Part shown: positions 1 to 10,006 of the stretch, piece after piece
Numbering within the stretch: the stretch's first letter is position 1
Layout: each line of letters begins with the position of its first letter
Assembly (NCBI GenBank): GCA_033485155.1
Contig: JAWQJJ010000005.1
Span: forward strand, 62,001 to 126,000
Source of the DNA: Methanomassiliicoccus sp.
GTDB lineage: Archaea; Thermoplasmatota; Thermoplasmata; Methanomassiliicoccales; Methanomassiliicoccaceae
Length of the DNA stretch: 64,000 nt
Direction of reading: 5' to 3'
Position numbers and translations under genes: made by a program
The notes under the pieces: model-generated
What the model was told of the DNA's origin: nothing
The model's database searches: none
Seen by the model: only the letters and a program-made list of their open reading frames with translations

Positions 1-2
1 CT

Positions 3-1199
3 GGCAACGAGAACACCACGCTTGTCGTGTTCATTGTCGATACGGTCAAGCCGTTACTAACGATCGATTCTCCTGCCAACGGCTCATATGTTAACACGGG
101 CTCGGCGACAGTATCGTGGGAAGGAAGCGATGCTCTCTCCGGGATCGCCTACTATGATGTCGCGATCGATAACGGCGCTTTGGTCCGGTCGTCTGGACCA
201 GACCATACCTTCGATGACCTTACCGATGGGCCTCATCATATCAGGATAATAGCGACGGACAGATCAGGAAATGAGAGGATGGCTGAGGTCAATGTCACTG
301 TCGACACGATAAGGCCCAGCCTCGCCATCATCTCACCGGACGGAGGAACAAGGGTCAACTCATCAGCGCTGACGGTCATCTGGTCGGCCTCCGACGAAAA
401 TGGAGTGGATTACATCCTCGTTCGCATTGATGGCGGTGCATGGCAACTCCTCGGGGCGGGCGACCGTACCAAGATCCTCAGCCTTGTGGACGGCGAACAT
501 GTGATCGACATCGATGTTTTCGATGCTGCTCAAAATGTTCAGGGAGCTAGCGTGATCGTGATCGTTGATACTCTCGCCCCGACGGCGCTGATATCGCCGA
601 GCGGGAACGACGTTGCGATCGTCTCCGCGATTAGCGCATCGTTCTCCGAAGCGATGGATGAGAGCTCAGTGAAGATGTATGTTAACGGCATCGACGGCGC
701 ATTGTCATGGAACGGCAATATGGCCACCCTCGTTCGGTCCTTCGACCTCGCTTACGGCTCCACTTACAATGTGATTGTCAGCGGTAAAGACCTGGCCGGG
801 AATGAGATGATCCGCTCGTGGTCCTTCGCGACCCTGGAGAACGAAGGCATCATCAATGGAACGCTGGTGGATTCAGACGGCAACCCGGTCGCTAACGCGA
901 CCGTCTTGCTCAGCAATGGCAATAGTACCATCACCACCTCGAACGGATACTTCGAATTCACCAATGTTACTCCTGGAACTTATCTTTTAATCATTACCAA
1001 AGATAATGTGGAGATAGGTAGGCAGAACGTCTCGGCGAATGCCGGTGAGGTCACCATCCTGGTCGTAGTAAGTTCGGAGCACGGCGGAGCCTCTGACGAC
1101 GAGATGCCAATAGTCATTGGAGTCGTAGTGGTAGTTGCCGCCCTATTCATAATATTCCTAACCACATTCCATCGAAAACAAGAGGAGGAGAAAAAATAG
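3..1199 (+). CDS. Cell-surface protein with Ig-like repeats, 3' part only
   Basis: The reading frame is open from the first bases of the window, so the gene begins upstream; a GTG at 27 lies mid-repeat and is not a credible start. Successive Ig-like modules of about 90 residues each end in a V-D-T-[ILV]-x-P linker. They are followed by a carboxypeptidase-regulatory-like beta domain (GxLVDSDGNPVANATV) and a single C-terminal membrane helix with a short Lys/Glu-rich cytoplasmic tail. This is the layout of an archaeal type-I surface or adhesion protein anchored in the cytoplasmic membrane. Ligand unknown. The stop is TAG, and a GC-rich hairpin follows directly. Confidence 0.75.
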   Translation, partial: GNENTTLVVFIVDTVKPLLTIDSPANGSYVNTGSATVSWEGSDALSGIAYYDVAIDNGALVRSSGPDHTFDDLTDGPHHIRIIATDRSGNERMAEVNVTVDTIRPSLAIISPDGGTRVNSSALTVIWSASDENGVDYILVRIDGGAWQLLGAGDRTKILSLVDGEHVIDIDVFDAAQNVQGASVIVIVDTLAPTALISPSGNDVAIVSAISASFSEAMDESSVKMYVNGIDGALSWNGNMATLVRSFDLAYGSTYNVIVSGKDLAGNEMIRSWSFATLENEGIINGTLVDSDGNPVANATVLLSNGNSTITTSNGYFEFTNVTPGTYLLIITKDNVEIGRQNVSANAGEVTILVVVSSEHGGASDDEMPIVIGVVVVVAALFIIFLTTFHRKQEEEKK

Positions 1200-1222
1200 G
1201 GGAGCGGAGGCTCCGCAACCCC
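1199..1222 (+). terminator. Hairpin directly after the surface-protein stop
   Basis: GGGG (1199-1202) and CCCC (1219-1222) enclose GCGGA/TCCGC (1204-1208 and 1212-1216) with a 3-base loop. There is no T-run, so it may act in 3'-end stability rather than in termination. Confidence 0.35.
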
Positions 1223-1387
1223 TAACCCCATTCCAGGCAATGGCGGGTACACTGAGCGCGCCTCGCCCCAGGGCAATATCTATCCTCGGAAGATCAAAAA
1301 TAAGCATATTGTGACGCTAGTGGGTCATCTGGCCCATGCATCGAAACGGCTAAATTGAGCGTATTTTCGGATTACTGGATACAAAAA

Positions 1388-1474
1388 TGGCGCGAAGGGG
1401 GGGATTTGAACCCCCGAGACCGTGCGGTCACAGGATTAGCAATCCTGCGCCTTACCGGGCTGGGCCACCTCCGC
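1388..1474 (-). tRNA. tRNA-Ser (anticodon GCT)
   Basis: Read on the minus strand, the acceptor arms GCGGAGG and CCTTCGC pair (one G-U). The anticodon stem-loop is CAGGATT-GCT-AATCCTG, giving anticodon GCT, which reads AGC/AGU. A long variable arm is present, as in class II tRNAs, the T-arm is GGGGGTTCAAATCCCCC, and the discriminator is G as expected for Ser. The CCA end is encoded (1388-1390). No intron is visible. A TATA-like AAGTTTAAG lies about 30 bases upstream (1503-1512, minus strand). Confidence 0.95.
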
Positions 1475-1512
1475 TCTGATGCCACACAATGAGATGTCTC
1501 ACTTAAACTTTT

Positions 1513-1778
1513 TTGTCCCAGGAATGCTTGGCAATCATTCCAGATGGGTCGACATGTTGGGCAATATGGGCTCTTCGTCGCCATTGAACGCTCCTCCGAT
1601 ACTATTTGTATATAGTGAAGGTACCATCAGAGGCAGATAATGTGGGCAATCCAACCCCATAAATCGCTCGCTCCACTCGTCGCGACCGGCCAAATCGGCC
1701 GGCGAGCGCCCGCGAAAAATGGCGGCGGGTGCCCTTCCAAACGGGTGGAACACACGAAGGAAGAGCACTGCCGCAAAC
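1513..1778. other. Intergenic stretch between tRNA-Ser and the 16S promoters
   Basis: No supportable gene. It contains one GC-rich inverted repeat, CCGGCC (1686-1691) and GGCCGG (1697-1702) with a 5-base spacer, of unknown role. Confidence 0.4.
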
Positions 1779-1997
1779 CTTATATACCAGAGCTGAATAA
1801 GGAGATTCAGCTGTGAGATATGGAATAACACAGAACCCATATCTCCCATACACACGAATCGAAGAAAAAAGTCTTTCACCCTGCGTGAAAAGGCTTATAT
1901 ATGACTTCGGTTTTAGTGGGGAAAGCGCGGATGTGGTAAAATAACATACACATCCTCGCAAAAACGCAAATCCCGGGCATGCAAATGCTTAAATATA
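1779..1997 (+). promoter_or_regulatory. Three TATA-like boxes upstream of 16S rRNA
   Basis: CTTATATA at 1779-1786, CTTATATATG at 1894-1903 and CTTAAATATA at 1988-1997 are spaced about 100 bases apart upstream of the 16S gene. Multiple promoters are common for archaeal rRNA genes. The third box continues into the 12-mer TTAAATATAACA (1989-2000), which recurs exactly upstream of rpl3. Confidence 0.55.
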
Positions 1998-2231
1998 ACA
2001 TCTGCATTCGAGGGAAAGCTGCGTTTGACAGCAAACGATGCTGCGAAACGGTCCTGAGCGACGGTCGAAAGGCCGGCTATGATGCGATCGTATCCAAAGC
2101 TTCGTACACATGACATGGAGAACTAAGATCTCCGCGAATCTCGCGTGCTCTCTTGGTTCTGACGTTCGATGCAATGTAACCAACCCAATATAATGCAAGA
2201 ACAAGGAATAATATCACAGCGTGGTTACGCT

Positions 2232-2254
2232 GGTGAAACTTGGTAATCCTGCCA
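2232..2254 (+). other. 16S processing stem, 5' arm
   Basis: GGTG, CTTGGTA and TCCTGCCA in this arm pair with TGGTAGGA, TACCAAG and CACC at 3827-3845. That makes about 19 base pairs with a 3-base and a 1-base bulge on the 5' side. Such stems bring the ends of pre-16S together for cleavage by the archaeal splicing endonuclease. Confidence 0.65.
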
Positions 2255-2304
2255 ACCTATAAGTTTGTGTGTCCTGACGGCAACTTCTGTTGCTTAAGGA
2301 ATGG

Positions 2305-3772
<1,468 letters not shown>

Positions 3773-3826
3773 ACGTTAACAAACAAAGCAAGGAAAGGCA
3801 ATCGTTGCCTCTTTCTGCCCAATTCC

Positions 3827-3845
3827 TGGTAGGATACCAAGCACC
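3827..3845 (+). other. 16S processing stem, 3' arm
   Basis: This arm is complementary to 2232-2254. A small hairpin, AGGCAA-TCG-TTGCCT, lies inside the processing stem at about 3797-3811. Confidence 0.65.
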
Positions 3846-3875
3846 AAAACCAATTGCATCGAACGTCATTGTCAG

Positions 3876-3888
3876 TTTTTTCATTTTT
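3876..3888 (+). terminator. Oligo-T terminator of the 16S unit
   Basis: Two T-runs (T6 at 3876-3881 and T5 at 3884-3888) lie 31 bases after the processing stem. Archaeal RNA polymerase terminates at such T-rich stretches. The following 200 bases up to the pyrG promoter hold nothing I can identify. Confidence 0.55.
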
Positions 3889-4107
3889 CTGATGCGTTAG
3901 CGATAGAGCCGTCTTTGTGAAAATTACCTCATCACTGCTCAATCGATACAGACCATTCTCCAACACCGCAGGAGCAGGGAATCAAGATGTTACAAATTGC
4001 TGATCTCCGAAGGACGAGCAGCGATATGGGGTTAACTTTAGCATCATGTCGTCTTGGACCCGCACACGATCTGGACGACGTTGATACTGGCTACACATCT
4101 CGGAAGT

Positions 4108-4117
4108 GCTAAATACG
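4108..4117 (+). promoter_or_regulatory. TATA box of pyrG
   Basis: CTAAATACG is centred about 28 bases before the ATG at 4141, which implies a leaderless or nearly leaderless mRNA and supports that start. Confidence 0.4.
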
Positions 4118-4140
4118 CCCAAAGTTTATGGTCAAATCCC

Positions 4141-5775
4141 ATGGAGACGATGAAATATATTTTCGTCACTGGTGGGGTCATTTCTGGATTGGGGAAGGGC
4201 ATCACTGCTTCTTCCATCGGCCGACTCCTGAAATCTCGCGGCCTGGAAGTCACTGCCATCAAGATCGATCCCTATCTCAATATCGACGCCGGTACGATGA
4301 ATCCATTCGAGCACGGCGAGGTGTACGTGCTCGATGACGGGGGCGAGGTGGACCTCGACCTCGGCAACTATGAACGATTCTTGGACATCAGCCTGGGGAG
4401 CGATCACAATGTCACCACCGGCAAGGTGTACCGCACGGTCATCGAGAAGGAGAGGGCCGGGGAGTATCTCGGTAAGACCGTGCAGATCATTCCGCACATC
4501 ACCAACGAGATCAAGCGCCGCCTGATGACCGTGGCCGATGCGTCCGGGGCGGACGTGTGCATCGTCGAGCTCGGGGGCACGGTCGGCGACATCGAGTCCA
4601 TGCCCTTCCTCGAGGCGGTAAGGCAGATGAACACCGAGATGGGGCGGGGTCAAAACTGCCTCTTCGTGCACACCACCCTGGTCCCTATGCTCGGTACTGT
4701 GGGAGAGCAGAAGACCAAGCCCACCCAGCACTCGGTGAAGGAGCTAAGGGCTATCGGCATCCAGCCGGACATCATCGTCGCCAGGGCGTGTGAGCCGCTC
4801 GAATACTCGATTAAGCGCAAGATCTCCCTGTTCTGCGATGTGCCGCTGGAAGCGGTCGTATCGGCACCGGATGCCAAGTCGATCTACGAGGTCCCCATCG
4901 TCCTCGAGGAGCAGGGCCTCACCGACTATATCCTGAAGCGGCTGAGCATCGATACCCAGGGGAAGGATCTCAGCGCGTGGAGGGAGTACCTCGACCGCAT
5001 CCTGTACCCGTCGAACACCGTGCGGGTGGCCATCGTCGGCAAGTACACTCATCTCGCTGACAGTTATCTTTCGCATCTGGAGGCTTTCCATCACGCCGGG
5101 GCCGAACTGGGAACCAAGATCGAGTGTCGGTTCTTCGATTCCGAGAAGGTGGAGAAGGATGGGATATCGCAAGAGCTCGCCTGCTGCAACGCCATCCTCA
5201 TCCCCGGAGGCTTCGGGAGCAGGGGCATCGAGGGCAAGGTCATGACCGCCCGGATGGCCAGGGAGAAGAAGATTCCCTACCTCGGAGTGTGCCTGGGCTT
5301 CCAGATCGCCACCATCGAGATCGCCCGGGACCTGTTGGACATGAAGGGGGCCCATACCACTGAGCTGGATCCCAACACCGAGTTCCCGGTGGTGGACCTC
5401 CTGCCGGAGCAGCGGGGAGTTAAGGACATGGGCGGCTCGATGAGGCTGGGGGCCCAGAAGGTCCTGGTCAAGGAAGGGTCCAAGGCCGCGGCGCTGTACG
5501 GCAAGACCGAGATCGCCGAGCGCCACCGGCACCGCTACGAGGTGAACCCCGATTTCATAGATCGCCTGGAGAGCGCGGGGTGGGAGTTCACTGGTCGGTC
5601 CGAGGACGGCGTGAAGATGGAGATAGGGGAGCTGAAGGGGCACCCGTATTTCGTGGCCTGCCAGTTCCACCCAGAGTTCAAGTCCCGGCCGAAGAAGCCT
5701 TCGCCCCTGCACGTCGGCCTCATCAGGGCGGCCCTGGAGCACAAGGCCCAGCGGGTGGACCGCCAGGTCCTCTGA
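4141..5775 (+). CDS. pyrG: CTP synthase
   Basis: Makes CTP from UTP, ATP and glutamine in pyrimidine biosynthesis. The product is 544 residues, normal for the family. The N-terminal synthetase domain opens with [16 protein letters not shown] (P-loop-like). The C-terminal class-I glutamine amidotransferase domain has [10 protein letters not shown] with nucleophile Cys near residue 384 and the HPE of QFHPEF near the end. An in-frame ATG at 4054 would add 29 residues unlike the family, and the TATA spacing favours 4141 (or 4150). No Shine-Dalgarno motif is seen. It stands alone between the 16S gene and the QueG-like gene. Confidence 0.97.
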   Translation: METMKYIFVTGGVISGLGKGITASSIGRLLKSRGLEVTAIKIDPYLNIDAGTMNPFEHGEVYVLDDGGEVDLDLGNYERFLDISLGSDHNVTTGKVYRTVIEKERAGEYLGKTVQIIPHITNEIKRRLMTVADASGADVCIVELGGTVGDIESMPFLEAVRQMNTEMGRGQNCLFVHTTLVPMLGTVGEQKTKPTQHSVKELRAIGIQPDIIVARACEPLEYSIKRKISLFCDVPLEAVVSAPDAKSIYEVPIVLEEQGLTDYILKRLSIDTQGKDLSAWREYLDRILYPSNTVRVAIVGKYTHLADSYLSHLEAFHHAGAELGTKIECRFFDSEKVEKDGISQELACCNAILIPGGFGSRGIEGKVMTARMAREKKIPYLGVCLGFQIATIEIARDLLDMKGAHTTELDPNTEFPVVDLLPEQRGVKDMGGSMRLGAQKVLVKEGSKAAALYGKTEIAERHRHRYEVNPDFIDRLESAGWEFTGRSEDGVKMEIGELKGHPYFVACQFHPEFKSRPKKPSPLHVGLIRAALEHKAQRVDRQVL

Positions 5776-5991
5776 AACCATTTATCCTCTTCCTTTTAGC
5801 TCCGAACCTTATCGAACGGACCGAACTTGGCGATGCTCCTCGACCTCATCGACATAATATCCCTCGCGCCCGGTGACCTCACCCCGATCCATAGCTCCGC
5901 CCGGAGGTTCGTAATGCTACCCTACCAGTGTTTGGTTGAAGATCGGTGCCCAACCTACCGACTAACGGCCGATAATTATTCGAGCCTTCGC

Positions 5992-6702
5992 TCAGCCCAG
6001 CGGGCGCTTCACCGGGCAGGCCTTGAGGCACATCCCGCATCGCAGTCCCCCCAACTCGCCGAACATGTACTCCTTGCACCTATGGCGATCGATCTCTCCG
6101 GAAGCCGATAAGGCACCCACCGGACAGGCCTCGACGCATCGGCGGCAATCCTTGCACTTCTCGCTCAGCAGGCTTCGTTCCCGGTCGGTGGGCCCGAGGT
6201 CGGCGTCGGTGATTATGCCCATGAACCGGACACGGGGCCCGTACTGGTCGGTAATCAAGTTCTGGCTCAGACCGTACTGCCCCAGTCCGGCCAAATATGC
6301 GGCGTAGCGCAGCGATATGCCGCCCCTGAGCGTCTCCCGGTCTGCGTACCAGTAACCGAACTCGCTCCCTTCCGCGGGCTCGATCGTCGCTTGGTGTCCC
6401 CGCCGCTCTAGCCACCGTCCGAGATCGAAGGATATCTGCCGCAGACGAACCGTGGCGGCGAGCAGCGAGTTGGTGTACTCTCCCCGCCCCTGGGGCAGGG
6501 GCTCGATGGACCCTTGGAGCAGGGCGACCCCTACCACGACCACCGCGCGGCAATCGGACATGATGGCTTGGGGTCGGCCGCCCCTGTAGCTGTCGTCGAG
6601 GAACCCCTCGGCCGGGGCGATCCCGAACAGGTCGGCACCCAGGTCCTCGCTCAACTTCAACAGCCCATCGGTCAACTCCTTTATCTCCATCGCCCCGAAC
6701 AT
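5992..6702 (-). CDS. QueG-like double [4Fe-4S] cluster protein
   Basis: About 236 residues. An N-terminal region typical of the epoxyqueuosine-reductase family (GADLFGIAPAEGF) is followed by a substrate-domain-like middle part. The C-terminal two-cluster ferredoxin domain carries CKDCRRCVEACP and CGMCLKACP, plus an extra Cys in HRCKEYM. Bacterial QueG reduces epoxyqueuosine with a cobalamin cofactor, but archaea are not known to make queuosine, so the substrate here is unknown; a corrinoid or other redox role is possible. Starts at 6717, 6702 or 6690 are all possible. An upstream extension to 6912 looks non-coding. It is divergent from the corrinoid methyltransferase cluster. Confidence 0.75.
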   Translation of the reverse strand: MFGAMEIKELTDGLLKLSEDLGADLFGIAPAEGFLDDSYRGGRPQAIMSDCRAVVVVGVALLQGSIEPLPQGRGEYTNSLLAATVRLRQISFDLGRWLERRGHQATIEPAEGSEFGYWYADRETLRGGISLRYAAYLAGLGQYGLSQNLITDQYGPRVRFMGIITDADLGPTDRERSLLSEKCKDCRRCVEACPVGALSASGEIDRHRCKEYMFGELGGLRCGMCLKACPVKRPLG

Positions 6703-6804
6703 GGTGTCGGGAGACATCAATGTAGCGATAGATAGGTGAAACGTTACCGAGGTGTGACAATGATGATGCTTGCTGCAAACGATCTGATTACAATTTTCCT
6801 TTTC

Positions 6805-6840
6805 TGGATGGAGAAACCATCCATGTTCGACTTTTAATAA
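6805..6840 (+). promoter_or_regulatory. Inverted repeat and TATA box before the C1 module
   Basis: TGGATGG (6805-6811) and CCATCCA (6817-6823), spaced by AGAAA, form a perfect 7-base inverted repeat. TTTTAATAA (6832-6840) follows as a TATA candidate. The repeat lies just upstream of the TATA, where archaeal activators or repressors bind. A strong Shine-Dalgarno, GGAGGAGG (6902-6909), precedes the first ATG. Confidence 0.45.
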
Positions 6841-6915
6841 CTTAGAAGACGGTGATGAAGCGACCAAGCATGAGGTCTTTTCACGTCGTGCTAGGTCCGA
6901 TGGAGGAGGCATTCA

Positions 6916-8016
6916 ATGGCTAGTGAAATGACACCGACACGTAGAGCACTCGCTGCAGTTCTCGGAGGAAGGGTGGACTATGTTCCGCCCGCGAATCCTC
7001 TCGCACAGACGACGAACGAACTTATGAGGTTCGCAAACGCAGAGTGGCCCAAGGCCCATTTCGACGCAAAGATGATGGCCGATCTGGCTGCGGCACCTTA
7101 TGAGGTGTGCGGTATCGAGGCCGCCAGGCCGCAGTTCGATATTTCTTTGGAGGCCGAAGTCCTGGGGTGCAAGCTGGACTGGAACAAACCAGATAGGCCC
7201 CCGGTGATGGGGCCAGCCTACATTGATCCCGGGGACATCACCTGGCCCGATAATTTGGAGGAAGCAGGAAGGATCCCTCATGTGCTAGGCGCCATAGACA
7301 TATTGCGCAAGCGATATGACGGCAACCTACCGATCATTCCCGTCCTGACGGCCCCCTTCACGGTGGCCGGACACATCGCGGGGGTGGAGAACCTGGTGAT
7401 GATGACCGTGACCGATCCAGATAAGGCTCATACGTTCATCAATGCAGCCACTGATTTCTGCATCGAGTATGGGAGGTTGCAGACCGCCTACGGGGCGCAC
7501 ATGCTATTCCCGGCCGACCCCTCGGCCTCGGGGGATCTGATCTCCGGAGAAACATACAAGGAGTTCGTTCTCCCGTACCACAGGAGGATGGCCGCTGAGA
7601 TCAGTTGCCCTCAGATCCTTCATATCTGCGGCAATACTCGGGCCTTATTACCTTACATCCGGGAGAGCAACATCGACTGCTTCTCCTTCGACAGCGTACC
7701 CGCATGGTACGTCCGCAAGACCCTGGGCAACCGGATGTCCATCCTGGGGAGCTTGGATGTCATCGACCTCATGCCTAACGGCACCCCGGAGCAGGTTTAC
7801 GCCCGTACGGTGGAATGCATCCGACAGGGTGTGGATGTCGTGGGCTCGGCCTGTGATGTGTCCTATGGAACTTCCCTGGACAACCTAAAGGCGTACGTGC
7901 GAGCGTGCAGAGAGACCCCCATCCCGGATTATGATGACGTCGAGTCGATGGTCCGCGAGATCGGGGCGGGCAAAGCCAGGAGGATGAGGGCCGAGAGTCT
8001 CGGAGGTGGTATGTAA
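6916..8016 (+). CDS. MtaA/UroD-family corrinoid methyltransferase
   Basis: A 366-residue member of the uroporphyrinogen-decarboxylase-fold methyltransferases (MtaA, MtbA, CmuA). These move a methyl group between a corrinoid protein and a thiol such as coenzyme M in the cytoplasm. The expected zinc ligands are visible: His236 and Cys238 in LHICGN, and Cys313 in SACDVSYGT. The N-terminus [20 protein letters not shown] also fits MtaA. Its stop overlaps the next start by one base, so it is translationally coupled to its corrinoid protein. It could be the CoM-methylating enzyme (MT2) or, as in methoxy-aromatic MtoB-type enzymes of the same fold, the substrate demethylase (MT1). Sequence alone does not decide. 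Confidence 0.85.
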   Translation: MASEMTPTRRALAAVLGGRVDYVPPANPLAQTTNELMRFANAEWPKAHFDAKMMADLAAAPYEVCGIEAARPQFDISLEAEVLGCKLDWNKPDRPPVMGPAYIDPGDITWPDNLEEAGRIPHVLGAIDILRKRYDGNLPIIPVLTAPFTVAGHIAGVENLVMMTVTDPDKAHTFINAATDFCIEYGRLQTAYGAHMLFPADPSASGDLISGETYKEFVLPYHRRMAAEISCPQILHICGNTRALLPYIRESNIDCFSFDSVPAWYVRKTLGNRMSILGSLDVIDLMPNGTPEQVYARTVECIRQGVDVVGSACDVSYGTSLDNLKAYVRACRETPIPDYDDVESMVREIGAGKARRMRAESLGGGM

Positions 8017-8849
8017 TGGTCAGGCACATGGATGTGTTGGTAGAAGAAATGCTGGAGTTGAGGGCAAGAGACCCTGCACGTTACCGGCGGCTCATCCAAG
8101 AGGGCATGCTGGTTGAGCTGGGCTTCGACGTGACGACCGGAGATTCCAAGATGCCTACGGTCGAAGAGATCAGGGCCAAGTACCGCCCCCATGAGGCATC
8201 CTACGCCGCCATAGCTGAGTCAGTCATCGCTGGCAACCGGGCAAGGGTAAAGGAATTGATCTCCTCCTCACTGGACCAGGGCAAGGATCCGGTGGACCTG
8301 GTCACCAACGCGCTGATGCCGGGCATTCAGACCCAGTGCGAACTGTACGATCTGGGTAAGGCGTTCGTGCCGGAGATACTGATGTCTAATGACGCCATGC
8401 AGGGCGGCATCCAGCTTTGCCAGGCGAAATTAGGAGACATTCCCAAGAAAGGCAAGCTCGCCACCTTCGTGGCCGAGGGCGACCTCCACGATATCGGCAA
8501 GAACATAGTGGCGGCCATCCTGAGGGCCAACGGCTTTGACGTCCTCGATCTGGGGAGGGACGTCCCCACCGCTAAGGTGGTGGCCACGGCCAGGGAGAAT
8601 GGGCTGCAGATGATCAGCGGCTCTACCCTGATGAGCACGACCAAGGCCGGTCTGAAGAGAACGGCCGAGACTCTTGAAGAGGAGGGTGTCAACGTTCCCC
8701 TAGCCTGCGGTGGAGCGGCTGTATCCAAGAGTTTCGTGGATACTTTCGGCAACTCCGTTTACGGGAGGTCTCCGCTGGATGCGGTCAAGATCGCCTCGGA
8801 GATCTGCTCGGGCAAAGACTGGAAGGAGACCCGGAACGCCCTCCACTAG
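8016..8849 (+). CDS. MtaC-like corrinoid protein
   Basis: Carries the methyl group on cobalt between the two methyltransferases. 277 residues: an N-terminal helical cap (about 60-145) is followed by the Rossmann B12-binding domain. The lower-ligand motif GDLHDIGKNI holds cobalt-ligating His158, with the supporting SGSTLMSTT and CGGAAVSKSF motifs further on. The C-terminal part resembles methanol corrinoid protein MtaC more than methylamine MtmC/MtbC. MtaC genes are usually next to mtaB, which is absent here. The stop is TAG; reading through would add only 14 residues, so it is taken as a true stop. Confidence 0.88.
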   Translation: MVRHMDVLVEEMLELRARDPARYRRLIQEGMLVELGFDVTTGDSKMPTVEEIRAKYRPHEASYAAIAESVIAGNRARVKELISSSLDQGKDPVDLVTNALMPGIQTQCELYDLGKAFVPEILMSNDAMQGGIQLCQAKLGDIPKKGKLATFVAEGDLHDIGKNIVAAILRANGFDVLDLGRDVPTAKVVATARENGLQMISGSTLMSTTKAGLKRTAETLEEEGVNVPLACGGAAVSKSFVDTFGNSVYGRSPLDAVKIASEICSGKDWKETRNALH

Positions 8850-8887
8850 GCGGAAACCTTTTCCCTTTTCCTTGACCGAGGGATAGC

Positions 8888-10006
8888 TTGAACGTGGCGG
8901 GAATCGGTGCTGGCGGCTCTTTCACCGACTGCGTGCTTCTGGAGATGCCGGGAACAAAGGTCATCCAGACGACCAAGGTCCCAACTGAGAAGGGAGATCT
9001 GCCGGCAAGCGTGTTGAGATGCTTCTCCGCATTGTCCATTCCTTCCCCCTTCCTTCTGTCCCGGTTATGTGTCTCTACCATTCTCGCCACCAACGCTATG
9101 GTGGGGGGCACGAGGAAGGATGTATTCGCCCTGTGCATCGGCATCGCCCCCAAACGCTCGATGGAAAATACCGGCGAGGTCGCGGTGATCGATGGGAGAC
9201 ATGATCCCACGGGTCCGGAGGTCCGGCTCCTGGGTCTACCGGCTTTACGGTCGGCGATCCACAGGTGCGCCAAGAGTTCCTTCGTCATCTCGGCCCGCTT
9301 CGAAGCAAGGAACCCCGAGCATGAGCTGATCGCCTACCGGGGGGTCCTGGAAGCTTGCCCCCAGGCTATAGTGGTGAGAGGGAGCGACCTCACCAGAGTG
9401 CTGGGAATGGAGGACCGTTTGTACCTGGCAGCCAAGAATGCCGAGCTTATCCATGTTATGAGGTCGCTGATGAAGGAGATCGCACCGGCTATCGCCGTCC
9501 CCGAAAGCTTGATTTACTTTCTGAAGGGCGACGGAAGCCTGGTATCAACCGAGGAGGCGACCCTCCGACCCATCCTCAGGGTAGAGATTCCAGTGGTGGG
9601 GATTGGCGCTCCGGTCCACTCATTCCTCGACCTTGTGACGGGATGGATCGACTGTCCGATCATCATTCCCCCGCACCATGAGGTGGGCAACGCCATGGGC
9701 GCGGTCTGCACCGAAGTGCTGGGTCGGATGGAGGTAATGCTCCGATACGAACCCGGGCTCGTTCAAGGCGATGAGGTGATCGCCGATCATGCTACCACCG
9801 GCGACGGCCAGAAGGTGTCCGGGTATCGGGAGCGGGCGGTCGTCTTTGCCATCGAACAGGCCACTGACGAACTACGGGAGTACATGGAGCACAGCGGCAT
9901 CCGAAGCTCTGATACCAAGGTCGAGGTCAGGGACATAACCTGTATGGAATGGAGCCTCCGCAAGGTGGCCGAGACCGTGGTTAGCATGACCACGGGGGAG
10001 AGATGA
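8888..10006 (+). CDS. Shortened hydantoinase/oxoprolinase-like protein
   Basis: 372 residues, well below the usual 500-700 of this ASKHA-fold family. The N-terminus has the family pattern (GIGAGGSFTDCVL, then VSTILATNAMVGG) and the middle has FLKGDGSLVSTEEA. The sequence then jumps to the family's C-terminal motif, VVGIGAP...IIPPHHEVGNAMGA. The segment normally lying between (around the SGPA motif) is missing, with no frameshift. Starts are TTG 8888 or GTG 8894; GAGGGAT (8878-8884) suits GTG better. It ends overlapping ramA by 4 bases. Given its place, a role in making or maintaining the corrinoid methyltransferase system is inferred, but the function is unknown. Confidence 0.7.
   Translation: MNVAGIGAGGSFTDCVLLEMPGTKVIQTTKVPTEKGDLPASVLRCFSALSIPSPFLLSRLCVSTILATNAMVGGTRKDVFALCIGIAPKRSMENTGEVAVIDGRHDPTGPEVRLLGLPALRSAIHRCAKSSFVISARFEARNPEHELIAYRGVLEACPQAIVVRGSDLTRVLGMEDRLYLAAKNAELIHVMRSLMKEIAPAIAVPESLIYFLKGDGSLVSTEEATLRPILRVEIPVVGIGAPVHSFLDLVTGWIDCPIIIPPHHEVGNAMGAVCTEVLGRMEVMLRYEPGLVQGDEVIADHATTGDGQKVSGYRERAVVFAIEQATDELREYMEHSGIRSSDTKVEVRDITCMEWSLRKVAETVVSMTTGER

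Noticed and set aside
4054-4140. Upstream ATG extending pyrG by 29 codons
   Set aside because: Added residues are unlike the family, and the TATA box would lie inside the coding region.
4744-5781. 345-codon frame opposite pyrG
   Set aside because: Antisense shadow of CTP synthase.
5827-6111. Possible 94-codon gene after pyrG, with a TATA-like ACCATTTATCC
   Set aside because: Overlaps the conserved ferredoxin end of the QueG-like gene on the other strand; no Shine-Dalgarno, no recognisable protein.
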